A stretch of DNA of 29,435 nt from Bacteroidota bacterium (GCA_023430725.1 JAEYZD010000207.1:1-29435); one strand, 5' to 3'; shown: positions 17,405 to 26,396, counted from the stretch's first letter. The notes: a model not told the origin generated them from the letters alone. Translations and numbers: made by a program.

Positions 17405-18703
17405 ATGAGGAAAGCGGTATTCATTACAGCCCTGATGATTCTTGCTTCATGCCAGCATGAGGAGAAGACTGAATGGTTCAATGCCGCAAAGGCGAAGGAG
17501 TACTTCAGTATTGTTGAGGAAGTTTGCAACAAGGACAACGGCCTCCTCTGGGGAGAAAACCTCTACGGTCCGGTAATGTATGTCGACAGCCGCAACAGGG
17601 CGCTGTACGCCAGCCAGCCTGACCCCGAGGGTCTTCTGAAACTTAAGGACGGCGTTTACGGAGGCATCCTCCCGAAGGAAAGGATCATCACAAATAATGT
17701 CCTCGAGTTCGGAGGGCTGAAGTATGCAATGGTGCCCCTTCCCGAAGCGGAAGACCGTTACCGCATGGTGACACGCACCGTACACAGCCTCTTTCACTGC
17801 TTCCAGGACAGGCACGGGCTGAAGCCCTCCACCTTCAGCACCAGGCACCTCAACGAGAAAAACGCCCGCCTCTACCTGAAACTCGAGTGGAAGGCTCTGA
17901 CAAATGCAATACGGTCCGAGGGCGATGCCCGCAGCCAGGCCATCCGTGATGCACTGGTGTTCCGCGGAGCCAGACGCGAACTCTTCCCTGATGCAATAAC
18001 TGACGAAAACAAGTTCGAGAACTACGAGGGGATAACAACGTTTACATACATCAAACTTTGCACCACCGGTCCTGAAGAACTGCGGACAAGAATCCTCGAA
18101 TACCTCGACAGGATCTACCAGAACAGCTCCTATGCATGGGGCTACGGGTTTGTACACGGAGCGCTCTATGCCACACTGCTGAGCGACAAGGGTTTTGATT
18201 TCAAACAGATACAGACAACCGACTTTGACCTGGGCCGCGCTGCCCTCGAGGCATACGGCGTGACCCTGCCGGCAGTATGCCGCGATGTGGCCGGCTCACT
18301 TGCGTTCAATTATGACATTCAGGCAATCAGGGCAGAGGAGAGTGAGCGCGAGGCGATGATCAACGAAAACACCCGGCGCATTGTAACCACTTTCAATGAG
18401 AAACCGGTCCTGACAATCACAATGGAGAGTCCTAACTTCAGCTTCGAGCCGGAGGATATAGACTATCTTGACACCCTTGGGACTCTCTATGAGAAGCTGC
18501 GTGTCTCTGACAACTGGGGCAAGCTGGCAGTTGACAACGGTGGTGCGCTGCTCACAAATGATCTTCACACGCTGAGGGTAAGCGCAAAAGATTTCCTGAT
18601 TGAGAGGAACCACATCTCAGGCGCCGGATGGCACCTGACACTTAACGAAGGATGGAATGCTGTGCCATCCGGTGATGGCAGCTACGTCATCAGCAAACAA
18701 TAA
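17405..18703 (+). CDS. Lipoprotein resembling a zinc metallopeptidase, with degenerate catalytic motif
   Basis: A 432-residue predicted lipoprotein (MRKAVFITALMILASC, lipobox Cys16). I do not recognise a named family, but the centre looks like a gluzincin-type peptidase: VTRTVHSLFHCFQ (H127, H131) sits where HExxH is expected, YLKLEWKAL follows, and NYEGITTFTYIK (E208) matches the position of the third zinc ligand. Serine 128 replaces the catalytic glutamate, so zinc may bind but hydrolysis is doubtful. The C-terminal 100 residues look beta-rich and end in GAGWHLTLNEGW. Single gene with its own likely promoter. The peptidase relationship is inference from motif spacing, and a non-enzymatic binding protein is equally possible. 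Confidence 0.7.
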   Translation: MRKAVFITALMILASCQHEEKTEWFNAAKAKEYFSIVEEVCNKDNGLLWGENLYGPVMYVDSRNRALYASQPDPEGLLKLKDGVYGGILPKERIITNNVLEFGGLKYAMVPLPEAEDRYRMVTRTVHSLFHCFQDRHGLKPSTFSTRHLNEKNARLYLKLEWKALTNAIRSEGDARSQAIRDALVFRGARRELFPDAITDENKFENYEGITTFTYIKLCTTGPEELRTRILEYLDRIYQNSSYAWGYGFVHGALYATLLSDKGFDFKQIQTTDFDLGRAALEAYGVTLPAVCRDVAGSLAFNYDIQAIRAEESEREAMINENTRRIVTTFNEKPVLTITMESPNFSFEPEDIDYLDTLGTLYEKLRVSDNWGKLAVDNGGALLTNDLHTLRVSAKDFLIERNHISGAGWHLTLNEGWNAVPSGDGSYVISKQ

Positions 18704-18782
18704 ATCCATTTACATAACGGATGATACCTGCCCGGTCTGCTTCACCCGACAGATCACGCCTGCTTGCCGGGTTGCGCGAAGA

Positions 18783-21407
18783 TTACCTCCTGAGGTGTGC
18801 CAGGCTCTCGCGGATTGTTTCTATCCTGGCCCTTGAATCAGCCTCCTTCTTGCGCTCCATTGCCAGCACCTTCTCCGGGGCGTTGGCCACGAACTTCTCA
18901 TTCGACAGCTTCTTCAGTACAGAATCAAGGAAACCCTCCTGGTAAACCAGTTCTTCCTCCAGCTTCCTGATCTCCTCCTCATGATCAACACCGTCGGTCA
19001 GGGGAACGAAGAACTCATGGGTCTGAATCCTGAAAGACGCGGCTCCCTCAACCTTTCCTTCAACCACCCGAATCTCAGACAGGTTGCACATGCGGATGAT
19101 GACCGGGTCAAACTCTGTTCCGGTGGCACCCGGCGAGGCGCACAGAACAAGCTGCTCACGCATGGGGATATTTCTCTCCTTGCGGATTGCACGGACGGCT
19201 GTTACTATCTCGCGCACCGTATCAAACCGCTGAAGCATGCCGGCCTCAAAAGGTGCCGGAAGAGGCATCTTTTCAATCATGATGCTGCTCCCCTCCTGCC
19301 GCTCAGAGAGGCGCTGCCATATCTCTTCAGTTATGAATGGCATGAACGGATGAAGGATCTTCATCAGGTCCTCAAAGATGGCAAGCGTCTGTTTGTGTGT
19401 CTTGCCGTCCATGGGCTGGCCGAAGGCAGGCTTGATGATCTCGAGATACCACCCCGAGAAATCATCCCAGAAGAGCTTGTATGCCTGCATCAGCGCATCG
19501 GAGATGCGGTACCGCACAAAGTTGTCCTCTATGTCTGCCAGTGTCCTGTCTATCGTGTTGCGCATCCAGGCAACGGCGGCGGCCGATGCCGGAGGCTGCG
19601 CGATTTCCTCATCGCGGTCCATGGTCATCACCAGACGGAAGGCGTTCCATATCTTGTTGGCGAAGTTTCGTCCCTGTTCCGGAAGGCTGTCGTCATAAAG
19701 AAGGTCGTTCCCCGCCGGTGAGCAGAGAAGCATGCCAACCCTCACGCCGTCGGCTCCGTACTTGTCAATCAGCCCTATTGGTTCGGGAGAATTGCCGAGA
19801 GATTTGGACATCTTGCGCTTCTGCTTGTCGCGCACCATGCCGGTGAGATAGACATCGCCGAACGGTTCGCGCCCGCGGTACTCATAACCCGCAATTATCA
19901 TCCTGGCAACCCAGAAGAAAAGAATGTCAGGGGCAGTAACCAGTACATTTGATGGGTAATAGTATTTAATGTCTTCGTTATCAGGGTGATTTATTCCGTC
20001 AAAGCATGTGATGGGCCAGAGCCATGATGAGAACCATGTGTCTAGCACATCCTCATCCTTACGCAGATCACTGATGGTCAGCGACGGGTTGCCGGAGGCT
20101 TTTCGCGCCAGCAACAGTGCCTCATCCTCATGCTCTGCAACTACAAATTCGTTGTTACTGTAGTACCATGCCGGAATACGCTGACCCCACCAGAGCTGCC
20201 TGCTTATGCACCAGTCACGCACATTCTCCATCCAGTGCCTGTAGACATTCCTGAACTTGTCAGGAAAGAGCCTGACCGTATCATCCATCACCGCGTCGAG
20301 AGCGGGTTTGGAGGCATCCTTCATCTTCATGAACCACTGCAGTGAGAGCTTGGGCTCGATGATGGCGTGTGTGCGCTCTGACCTGCCGATCTTGTTGACG
20401 TAGTCCTCGACCTTTACAAGGGCGCCTGTAAGCCGAAGCTCCTCCTCGGCCAGCCCCCTGGCTTCAAAACGGTCCTTGCCAACGAAGAGGCCTGCCGCCT
20501 CCGCGATGGTGCCGTTGTCATTGAAGATATCGATGCTCTGAAGATTGTGCTTCAGACCGATTTCATAGTCGTTAATGTCATGCGCCGGTGTGATCTTGAG
20601 GCTTCCCGTGCCGAACTCCATATCCACATATTCGTCGAAGATGAAGGGGACCTCGCGGTTAACCATCGGGACGATGACATGTTTGCCCTTCAGGTGCGCG
20701 AAACGTTCATCTGCAGGATTGGCACAAACGGCGGTGTCACCCAGGATGGTCTCCGGGCGGGTGGTGGCAACCGTGACGTAGCCCTCTTCTCCCACTATTT
20801 TATAGCGGACATAATAGAGTTTCGACTTCTCTTCGGTGTAGACAACCTCTTCGTCAGATACGGCAGTAAGCGCCTGCGGATCCCAGTTGATCATCCGAAC
20901 TCCGCGGTAGATAAGCCCTTTGTTGTAGAGATCGACAAAGACTTTGATGACTGATTTGTACCTGGGCTCATCCATTGTAAAGAGCGTGCGGTCCCAGTCG
21001 CACGATGCGCCAAGCCTCTTGAGCTGCTCAAGTATGATGCCCCCGTGTTTGTGGGTCCACTCCCATGCGTGGTCAATGAACTGCTCACGGGTGAGAGATT
21101 TCTTCTCGATTCCCTGGTCACGCAGTTTGCCTACCACCTTTGCCTCTGTGGCGATGCTGGCATGGTCGGTTCCCGGAACCCAGCAGGCATTGAAACCCAT
21201 CATGCGGGCGCGCCTGATGAGCACATCCTGCGTTGTGTTGTTGAGCATGTGCCCCATGTGAAGCACTCCGGTGACGTTCGGGGGAGGGATAATTATCGTA
21301 TAAGCTTCACGATTGTCAGGAATGCTGCGGAAGAAACCCTTCTCCATCCAGTAACAGTACCATCTTCCCTCTGCGGAAGCCGGATCATATTTTGAAGGAA
21401 TATCCAT
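18783..21407 (-). CDS. valS: Valyl-tRNA synthetase
   Basis: An 874-residue class I aminoacyl-tRNA synthetase, normal length for ValRS, that charges tRNA(Val) with valine and edits threonine. Visible landmarks: the N-terminal KYDPASAEGRWYCYW, the HIGH-type signature PPPNVTGVLHMGH (HMGH, residues 50-53), WVPGTDHASIAT, the editing domain with TTRPETILGDTAV, DVLDTWFSSWLWP, the KMSKS signature in KRKMSKSLGN, the anticodon-binding helical domain, and a C-terminal coiled-coil arm (EEEIRKLEEELVYQEGFLD). Start is the ATG at 21407. Its leader carries an unusual phased heptamer repeat. Confidence 0.98.
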   Translation of the reverse strand: MDIPSKYDPASAEGRWYCYWMEKGFFRSIPDNREAYTIIIPPPNVTGVLHMGHMLNNTTQDVLIRRARMMGFNACWVPGTDHASIATEAKVVGKLRDQGIEKKSLTREQFIDHAWEWTHKHGGIILEQLKRLGASCDWDRTLFTMDEPRYKSVIKVFVDLYNKGLIYRGVRMINWDPQALTAVSDEEVVYTEEKSKLYYVRYKIVGEEGYVTVATTRPETILGDTAVCANPADERFAHLKGKHVIVPMVNREVPFIFDEYVDMEFGTGSLKITPAHDINDYEIGLKHNLQSIDIFNDNGTIAEAAGLFVGKDRFEARGLAEEELRLTGALVKVEDYVNKIGRSERTHAIIEPKLSLQWFMKMKDASKPALDAVMDDTVRLFPDKFRNVYRHWMENVRDWCISRQLWWGQRIPAWYYSNNEFVVAEHEDEALLLARKASGNPSLTISDLRKDEDVLDTWFSSWLWPITCFDGINHPDNEDIKYYYPSNVLVTAPDILFFWVARMIIAGYEYRGREPFGDVYLTGMVRDKQKRKMSKSLGNSPEPIGLIDKYGADGVRVGMLLCSPAGNDLLYDDSLPEQGRNFANKIWNAFRLVMTMDRDEEIAQPPASAAAVAWMRNTIDRTLADIEDNFVRYRISDALMQAYKLFWDDFSGWYLEIIKPAFGQPMDGKTHKQTLAIFEDLMKILHPFMPFITEEIWQRLSERQEGSSIMIEKMPLPAPFEAGMLQRFDTVREIVTAVRAIRKERNIPMREQLVLCASPGATGTEFDPVIIRMCNLSEIRVVEGKVEGAASFRIQTHEFFVPLTDGVDHEEEIRKLEEELVYQEGFLDSVLKKLSNEKFVANAPEKVLAMERKKEADSRARIETIRESLAHLRR

Positions 21408-21412
21408 GGATG

Positions 21413-21475
21413 TGCGATTTGCGATTTGCGATTTAAGATGTGCGATTTGCGATGTTCGATTTGCGAATTAAGCGC
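21413..21475. repeat. Nine phased 7-bp repeats in the valS leader
   Basis: The 63 bases divide exactly into nine heptamers: TGCGATT three times, TAAGATG, TGCGATT, TGCGATG, TTCGATT, TGCGAAT and TAAGCGC. There is also a 28-base higher-order repeat: GATGTGCGATTTGCGAT at 21409-21425 recurs at 21437-21453. The block ends 6 bases from the valS ATG and would be transcribed as its leader if the upstream box at 21477 is the promoter. Confidence 0.88.
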
Positions 21476-21476
21476 A

Positions 21477-21484
21477 CAAAATTA
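21477..21484 (-). promoter_or_regulatory. Possible -7 promoter box for valS
   Basis: The minus strand reads TAATTTTG, matching TAnnTTTG, 70 bases before the valS ATG and directly behind the heptamer block. No clear -33 box was found. Confidence 0.35.
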
Positions 21485-21601
21485 ACAATTTGTTGTCAGT
21501 ATGGAAAAAGTCAGCAGGCTTATGCCTGAAATCATTTTGAACTAAAGTGAATTTGAATACATTTGAGACGCTAAGTTATCAGTGATTTAAAACATAAAGT
21601 C

Positions 21602-22798
21602 ATGCCAAAGATTTCAGAAAAGGCCGGGATGATGCCGGCATCGCCCATCCGCAAGCTCGTTCCATATGCCGAGGAGGCAAAAAGCAGGGGTGTAAAGGTT
21701 TACCACCTGAATATAGGCCAGCCCGACATTCACACTCCGGAAGCAGCACTGCAGGCGCTGAAGAATATGGACCTCAAGGTCATTGAGTATACTCACTCTG
21801 CCGGAAACGAGTCGTACCGGCGCAAACTTGCAGCAAGCTACGGCAAGATAGGCATCGAGATTGACCACACTGAAATCATCGTCACAACCGGCGGCTCCGA
21901 GGCTGTGCTCTTCGCATTCATGGCGTGCCTCAACCCGGGCGAAGAGGTGATAACCTTCGAACCTTTCTATGCAAACTATAACGGCTTCGCAAAAACAGCC
22001 GGCGTGAACATAGTGCCGGTAAGAACCTATATAGAGAACGAATTTGCCCTGCCTCCGATCGCGGAGATTGAGAAAATGATTACGCCAAAGACGAAGGCGA
22101 TTCTGATATGCAATCCGAACAACCCGACGGGGGCTCTCTACTCAAAGGAAGAGCTGATGCAACTGCGTGACATCGTGAAGAAATATGATCTGTTCCTCTT
22201 CTCCGACGAGGTTTACAGGGAGTTCTGCTACGGTGCCGAACATTTCTCGGCGATGCAGCTTGAGGGCATCAGGGAAAACGTGGTGCTGCTTGACTCCGTC
22301 TCCAAGCGTTACAGCATGTGCGGCGTGCGCATCGGGGCGCTGATAACGCACAACAAGGAGGTTCTTGGAGCAGCGCTCAAGTTCGGACAGGCGAGGCTCT
22401 GCCCACCGGAGCTGGGTCAGCTGGTGGCCGAGGCTGCAATAGAGACCCCGAAGGAATACTTCACAGAAGTTTATGATGAGTATATCGCCCGCCGCGATTT
22501 CATGGTCAATGCCCTGAACCGCATGCCGGGTGTATACTGCCCGCTGCCACGCGGTGCATTCTACACTGTGGTGAAGCTGCCGATAGATGACTCTGACCGG
22601 TTTGCGCAGTGGCTGCTGGAGGATTTCTCATACAGGAACCAGACTGTGATGGTGGCCCCTGCAACAGGCTTCTACTTCACCCCCGGCGCCGGCAAGAATG
22701 AGGTACGTGTCGCATATGTTCTCAAGATTGATGACCTGCGCAACGCCATGGAAACCCTGGCCGAGGCACTGAAGGTTTATCCGGGCAGGGTTGAGTGA
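21602..22798 (+). CDS. Class I/II pyridoxal-phosphate aminotransferase (aspartate aminotransferase-like)
   Basis: A 398-residue fold-type I PLP enzyme. Motifs: LNIGQPDIHTP (residues 36-46), TTGGSEAV in the cofactor-binding loop, NPNNPTG (171-177), SDEVYREF (201-208) and the Schiff-base lysine K235 in LLDSVSKRYSMCGVRIG. The last motif is the aspartate/aromatic type, with arginine R243 following for PLP phosphate binding. The reaction is transamination between an amino acid and a 2-oxo acid; the exact substrate cannot be settled by eye. It stands alone, divergent from valS and convergent with gatD, with REP-like hairpins behind its 3' end. Confidence 0.9.
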   Translation: MPKISEKAGMMPASPIRKLVPYAEEAKSRGVKVYHLNIGQPDIHTPEAALQALKNMDLKVIEYTHSAGNESYRRKLAASYGKIGIEIDHTEIIVTTGGSEAVLFAFMACLNPGEEVITFEPFYANYNGFAKTAGVNIVPVRTYIENEFALPPIAEIEKMITPKTKAILICNPNNPTGALYSKEELMQLRDIVKKYDLFLFSDEVYREFCYGAEHFSAMQLEGIRENVVLLDSVSKRYSMCGVRIGALITHNKEVLGAALKFGQARLCPPELGQLVAEAAIETPKEYFTEVYDEYIARRDFMVNALNRMPGVYCPLPRGAFYTVVKLPIDDSDRFAQWLLEDFSYRNQTVMVAPATGFYFTPGAGKNEVRVAYVLKIDDLRNAMETLAEALKVYPGRVE

Positions 22799-22870
22799 AA
22801 ACATGCAATAGGCAGTAGTATAGGCATTACAGCAAATCGGCCACAGGCGTAGTGTTGGCATCACCGCATG

Positions 22871-22898
22871 ATGGCCGTAGGCCATTAAGAATTGTAAT
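22871..22898 (+). repeat. REP-like palindromic element, copy 1
   Basis: ATGGCC-GTA-GGCCAT forms a perfect 6-bp stem with a 3-base loop (22871-22885). It is followed by TAAGAATTGTAAT. The 14-base stretch ATTAAGAATTGTAA is shared exactly with copy 2. It lies between the convergent aminotransferase and gatD genes. Confidence 0.72.
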
Positions 22899-22921
22899 AC
22901 AGGACGTTACTAATATTGGAA

Positions 22922-22950
22922 AATCCTCGTAGAGGATTAAGAATTGTAAC
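22922..22950 (+). repeat. REP-like palindromic element, copy 2
   Basis: AATCCTC-GTA-GAGGATT is a perfect 7-bp stem (22922-22938) followed by AAGAATTGTAAC. The orientation is the same as copy 1, about 51 bases downstream. The stem bases differ from copy 1 in a compensatory way while the loop and tail are kept, so structure appears to be what is conserved. Confidence 0.72.
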
Positions 22951-22959
22951 CTGCCTACT

Positions 22960-24345
22960 CTACTTGTGAACGCGCCTGATGAACTCCTCCACCTCCGGGA
23001 CACCACCCTGGTAGACAAGGTAACCGTTATACGGCTCCCGCTCGGTGATCTCACCGTTGACCGGTGTCAGCATGATCCGGCGAACCTCCTCAAGGTCATC
23101 AGTCTGCCCTAATGCCCACCCCAGCTTGACCCAGGCCACCTCGGGAAGCATGTTGCCCAGCGGAATAACCCCCTTGGCCATCATATCACGGCCGGTCTCA
23201 TAAACGAACATATGAACATACCCCCAGATGGTCTGCAGGGTCATGTATACCGCCACATTCTCCCGCTGCGCCCTCTCAAGGGCCGGATAAAGCTCCCTGT
23301 TCACATGACCAAGACCGGTTCCCACGATGATGATCCCCTTGTAACCATTGTCAATCAGTGAATGAATCATGTCCGCCTTCATGTGCGGATAGAAATAGAT
23401 CATCGTCACATTCTCGTTGAAATATGGCATGATCTTTACATTGCGGTCGGTACGGCGCGGATTGTAATCTTTCTTTATCGGTCTGACCTCACCCCGCCTG
23501 ACAGTGGCTACGGGAATGTCACCGATTGTCCTGAAAGTCGACCTGTATGAGCTGTGCATCTTGCGCACCCTGGTGCCGCGGTGAAGGAAACCGTACTCGT
23601 CACTCGTGGGGCCGAACATACATACGAGAACCTCAGCAATATCTCCGTGCCCTGCAGCCGTGGAGGCGTGAATCAGGTTCAGCGCGGCGTCTGACGACGG
23701 CCTGTCAGAGGACCTCTGCGATCCCACCAGCACTATCGGCACGGGTGAATCCTGGACCATGAACGAGAGAGCCGCAGCAGTATGATGGAGCGTGTCTGTA
23801 CCATGCCCAATCATGATTCCGTCAATGCCATTGGCAATCTCGTCGCCAATGGCCTTTGCCAGGATCTTGTACTGATCAGGTCCCATGTTCTCGCTGAAAA
23901 CCCCGAAGAGCTTCTCAGTGCGTATGTTGCACACATCGGCAAGCTCGGGCACCGCACCGTAGAGCTCACCCGGGGAGAAAGCCGGGATGACGGCGCCTGT
24001 ACGGTAATCGAGCCTCGAGGCAATGGTTCCGCCGGTCCCCAGCAACTTCACATTGGGCTTCTCGTCCGAATATGGAAATTCCTTTTCGGGAATCTTGTAA
24101 TTGGCCTTGTTGTAGCCTGTCTCCGTCATCCGGATGACAGTCGTGATGTCAATGCCTATGTTGTATCCGCTTTCGATCTTGATTACAATATGCTGGTCGT
24201 CATTGTTTTCCGACCTGGGAAGGACAGTCCCCCTGAAGAGCCCGCGGGTGGTCTCAATCTCAGACTGGCCCCATACCCTGACGTTGTACTTTTTGAGCAC
24301 AGCCAGTGCCTCGCCCTTATATCCCTGGAAAAAATCTTCTGCCAT
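22960..24345 (-). CDS. gatD: Glu-tRNA(Gln) amidotransferase subunit D (archaeal-type)
   Basis: A 461-residue protein: an N-terminal GatD-specific domain (residues 1-95, including DDQHIVIKIESGYNIGI) fused to an L-asparaginase-type amidase that releases ammonia from glutamine or asparagine for GatE. Amidase residues are present: GTGGTIASRLDYRTGAV (T104, T107), GHGTDT (T183, D184), GSQRSSDRPSSDAALNL and TRVRKMHSS (K262). The N-terminal domain and these motifs separate it from ordinary asparaginases. The open frame continues to 24480 inside gatE, but the ATG at 24345 begins the family N-terminus. It follows gatE by 8 bases, in the order E then D. GatDE is best known from archaea, so its presence here is unusual. 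Confidence 0.94.
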   Translation of the reverse strand: MAEDFFQGYKGEALAVLKKYNVRVWGQSEIETTRGLFRGTVLPRSENNDDQHIVIKIESGYNIGIDITTVIRMTETGYNKANYKIPEKEFPYSDEKPNVKLLGTGGTIASRLDYRTGAVIPAFSPGELYGAVPELADVCNIRTEKLFGVFSENMGPDQYKILAKAIGDEIANGIDGIMIGHGTDTLHHTAAALSFMVQDSPVPIVLVGSQRSSDRPSSDAALNLIHASTAAGHGDIAEVLVCMFGPTSDEYGFLHRGTRVRKMHSSYRSTFRTIGDIPVATVRRGEVRPIKKDYNPRRTDRNVKIMPYFNENVTMIYFYPHMKADMIHSLIDNGYKGIIIVGTGLGHVNRELYPALERAQRENVAVYMTLQTIWGYVHMFVYETGRDMMAKGVIPLGNMLPEVAWVKLGWALGQTDDLEEVRRIMLTPVNGEITEREPYNGYLVYQGGVPEVEEFIRRVHK

Positions 24346-24353
24346 AGTTCTGA

Positions 24354-26345
24354 TTATAAAATCTCCAGTACCTCCGACACTGCCTTCCTGACCTCCGAAA
24401 GCCTCACGGTACCTACGGCCTTCATCTTCAGCTGTCCCATCACCCAGTCCTCCATGCCTGCCATGCTGCCGTTGTAACATACTTCGGTGAACCTGGCAGC
24501 GTGTCCCTTTATCTCTTTTCTGATCTCATCCATAGTTGCGCGATGCAAACCGGTTGCGGCGAGAACGGAAGCAAAATCAGGAGAGGCAGATGACACAACC
24601 CCCGGAAGCATGATTCGCGCCACAGGCGCAAGCAAATCCTCCTTCCTGAGGAATGCGAAGAGGTCATATAGCCTCTCGTAACTGAATCCTTCTGCTACTT
24701 TTCCGCGCCCCTCGAGGCTGCGGAAACGGTGGCCGATCAGGGTGCCGGTTTCGCGGCGGTCAAAGCCAAGATCGCTGCCGATCCTGTCGATCAACCCTAC
24801 AAGGTTCTTGCTCAGCAGGTAGTGCCATGTGTCCTCCGGCAGGCCCCAATCCTTCATCTGGCGATATCGCTCTGCGATCTCAACGGGAAGGTCACGGCCC
24901 AGCCTCTCAAGCATCTCAGTGGTTACCGGGAAAGGCTGCGAGTCTGTATCGGGATACATCCGGTCACGCCCGGGAAGAACCCTCTCGAACATTGTGGTGC
25001 CGTCCTCAAACGACTTGCGTGTCTCATTCGGGACACCTTCAAGGGCAATCTTTATTCGCTCCTCAACCGTCTCGAGGGCGGTGCGTATGTCGTCAGCCGG
25101 CCCCCAGAGAACGAGCTGGGCATCATCGGGTGCCGCCGAGAGCCAGATTGCAACCTCGGGGAAGAGACTGTTGAAGTTGATGTCAGCAATCTCTTCAGAA
25201 TGAATCATGTTTGGCTTTTCAATGCAGGCTATCACCTTGAGCCTGTCACTGATCTCGTCTCCAAAGATGCAGCCGGGCTGCGTGAAGTGTGACAGGATGC
25301 CGCGGCACCCCGGGAGGTTAACGGCAATGACCTTTTCACCCCGGTCAAGCGCTGCCCGAACTGGCGCGAAATGAAACTCCTTTTCCTTTTCGGTGATCTC
25401 ACGTGTCTTAATTGACCAGGCTGCCGGGTCCGCAATCAGCTTCTGCAGCTTCGAGCGGATGTTCAGAAGCGCATACTGTCTGAAGGCTTCGTTGTGCGAT
25501 AGCTCAGGGATCCATCTTATGTGTGCCACACCCTTGATCTCAACCCGGCTGCCTCCTTCGCAGCTGACGTTGACGTCTTCGCGCGCAGCGCCAATGCCCG
25601 TTCTCACCTTTCCTGTGCTGCGGTTAAGGAACCGTATGTACTCGGCAGCCTCGGCAAGCTCATCCGGGGTGAGGCAGTCGGGATATGTAACCGTCTCTAT
25701 CAGCGGCATGCCCAACCGGTCTGTCTTGTAGATGCGTTTGTGCCCGATGTCTGAAACCTCGCGGCATGAATCCTCCTCAAGGCTGAGCTGTATGAGCCTC
25801 ACCTTCTTGTTTTTGAGCTGCAGCTCCCCCTCAACGCTGATTATGGCTGAACGCTGGAAGCCAGTGGGGATGCTCCCGTCAAGGTATTGCTTCCTCGTGA
25901 TATGAATCTCACCGACGATATTCATCTTGGCTGCCAGTGCGATGCTTATCGCAATGTCAACGGCCTCCCTGTCAACAGGGAAAGGCGGCGTGTCATCAAC
26001 CTCATAGGTGCAGGCGGTCTGGTTGTTGATCCGGTAGGTGATCTCCTTGCGCGTGCGGAACTCCATCAGCGCCGTGCCGTCATAAACGCCCATCTCACTG
26101 AGCGTTGGCCGCATATGGCGGATGACCTCGGCATCATAATCATCATGATCATGGTAGATCCCTGCCGGACAGCGGCAGAAAAGCTTGCTCTTCGTCTTCA
26201 GCTGCTGGTGCACCTCCAGGCCCGACTTGAACCCTATTCGCTTATAATCATTAAGTGTTGCCTCGCGGCGACTGACATAACCAATCTCTTCCCTGGTCTG
26301 CTCGTAATTCTTTTTCGGATCAATAGTGGACATATTCCCGGACAT
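24354..26345 (-). CDS. gatE: Glu-tRNA(Gln) amidotransferase subunit E (archaeal-type)
   Basis: A 663-residue GatB/GatE-family protein that activates Glu-tRNA(Gln) by phosphorylation and transfers ammonia to give Gln-tRNA(Gln). Visible features: SGLEVHQQLKTKSKLFCRCP (residues 41-60), LMEFRTRKEITYRINNQTAC, REDVNVSCEGGSRVEIKG (255-272), an AspRS-like GAD insertion at about 315-440, which distinguishes GatE from GatB, DRMYPDTDS (461-469) and a C-terminal helical, YqeY-like tRNA-binding tail. Length matches archaeal GatE rather than bacterial GatB (about 480). A second ATG lies four codons in (26333); I keep the first, which has AGAGG just upstream. It implies that a non-discriminating GluRS exists elsewhere in the genome. 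Confidence 0.95.
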   Translation of the reverse strand: MSGNMSTIDPKKNYEQTREEIGYVSRREATLNDYKRIGFKSGLEVHQQLKTKSKLFCRCPAGIYHDHDDYDAEVIRHMRPTLSEMGVYDGTALMEFRTRKEITYRINNQTACTYEVDDTPPFPVDREAVDIAISIALAAKMNIVGEIHITRKQYLDGSIPTGFQRSAIISVEGELQLKNKKVRLIQLSLEEDSCREVSDIGHKRIYKTDRLGMPLIETVTYPDCLTPDELAEAAEYIRFLNRSTGKVRTGIGAAREDVNVSCEGGSRVEIKGVAHIRWIPELSHNEAFRQYALLNIRSKLQKLIADPAAWSIKTREITEKEKEFHFAPVRAALDRGEKVIAVNLPGCRGILSHFTQPGCIFGDEISDRLKVIACIEKPNMIHSEEIADINFNSLFPEVAIWLSAAPDDAQLVLWGPADDIRTALETVEERIKIALEGVPNETRKSFEDGTTMFERVLPGRDRMYPDTDSQPFPVTTEMLERLGRDLPVEIAERYRQMKDWGLPEDTWHYLLSKNLVGLIDRIGSDLGFDRRETGTLIGHRFRSLEGRGKVAEGFSYERLYDLFAFLRKEDLLAPVARIMLPGVVSSASPDFASVLAATGLHRATMDEIRKEIKGHAARFTEVCYNGSMAGMEDWVMGQLKMKAVGTVRLSEVRKAVSEVLEIL

Positions 26346-26396
26346 TGCCTCTGCAATTTAAGCAGAAGCTAGGAGAATTGGAAGTGCCCGAATAAA

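Noticed and set aside
17447..18157. A 236-codon minus-strand frame opposite the peptidase-like lipoprotein
   Set aside because: It is antisense to a gene with a clear lipoprotein signal and promoter, and shows no motifs of its own.
18981..19721. A 246-codon plus-strand open frame opposite valS
   Set aside because: It lies wholly inside valS on the opposite strand and has no recognisable domain; GC-rich coding sequence commonly gives such shadows.
21413..21475. CRISPR-like array
   Set aside because: Repeat units are 7 bp and contiguous with no spacers, and there are no cas genes in the window.
21408..21601. T-box or other riboswitch ahead of valS
   Set aside because: No T-box sequence or specifier stem is visible; the leader is almost entirely heptamer repeats.
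22960..24345. Ordinary type I L-asparaginase instead of GatD
   Set aside because: The 95-residue N-terminal domain with HIVIKIESGYNIGI, the RSSDRPSSDAALNL segment and the adjacent gatE identify GatD.
24346..24480. N-terminal extension of gatD giving a 506-residue frame
   Set aside because: The extra 45 residues are a shadow of gatE in another frame and low in hydrophobic structure; the family N-terminus starts at the ATG at 24345.
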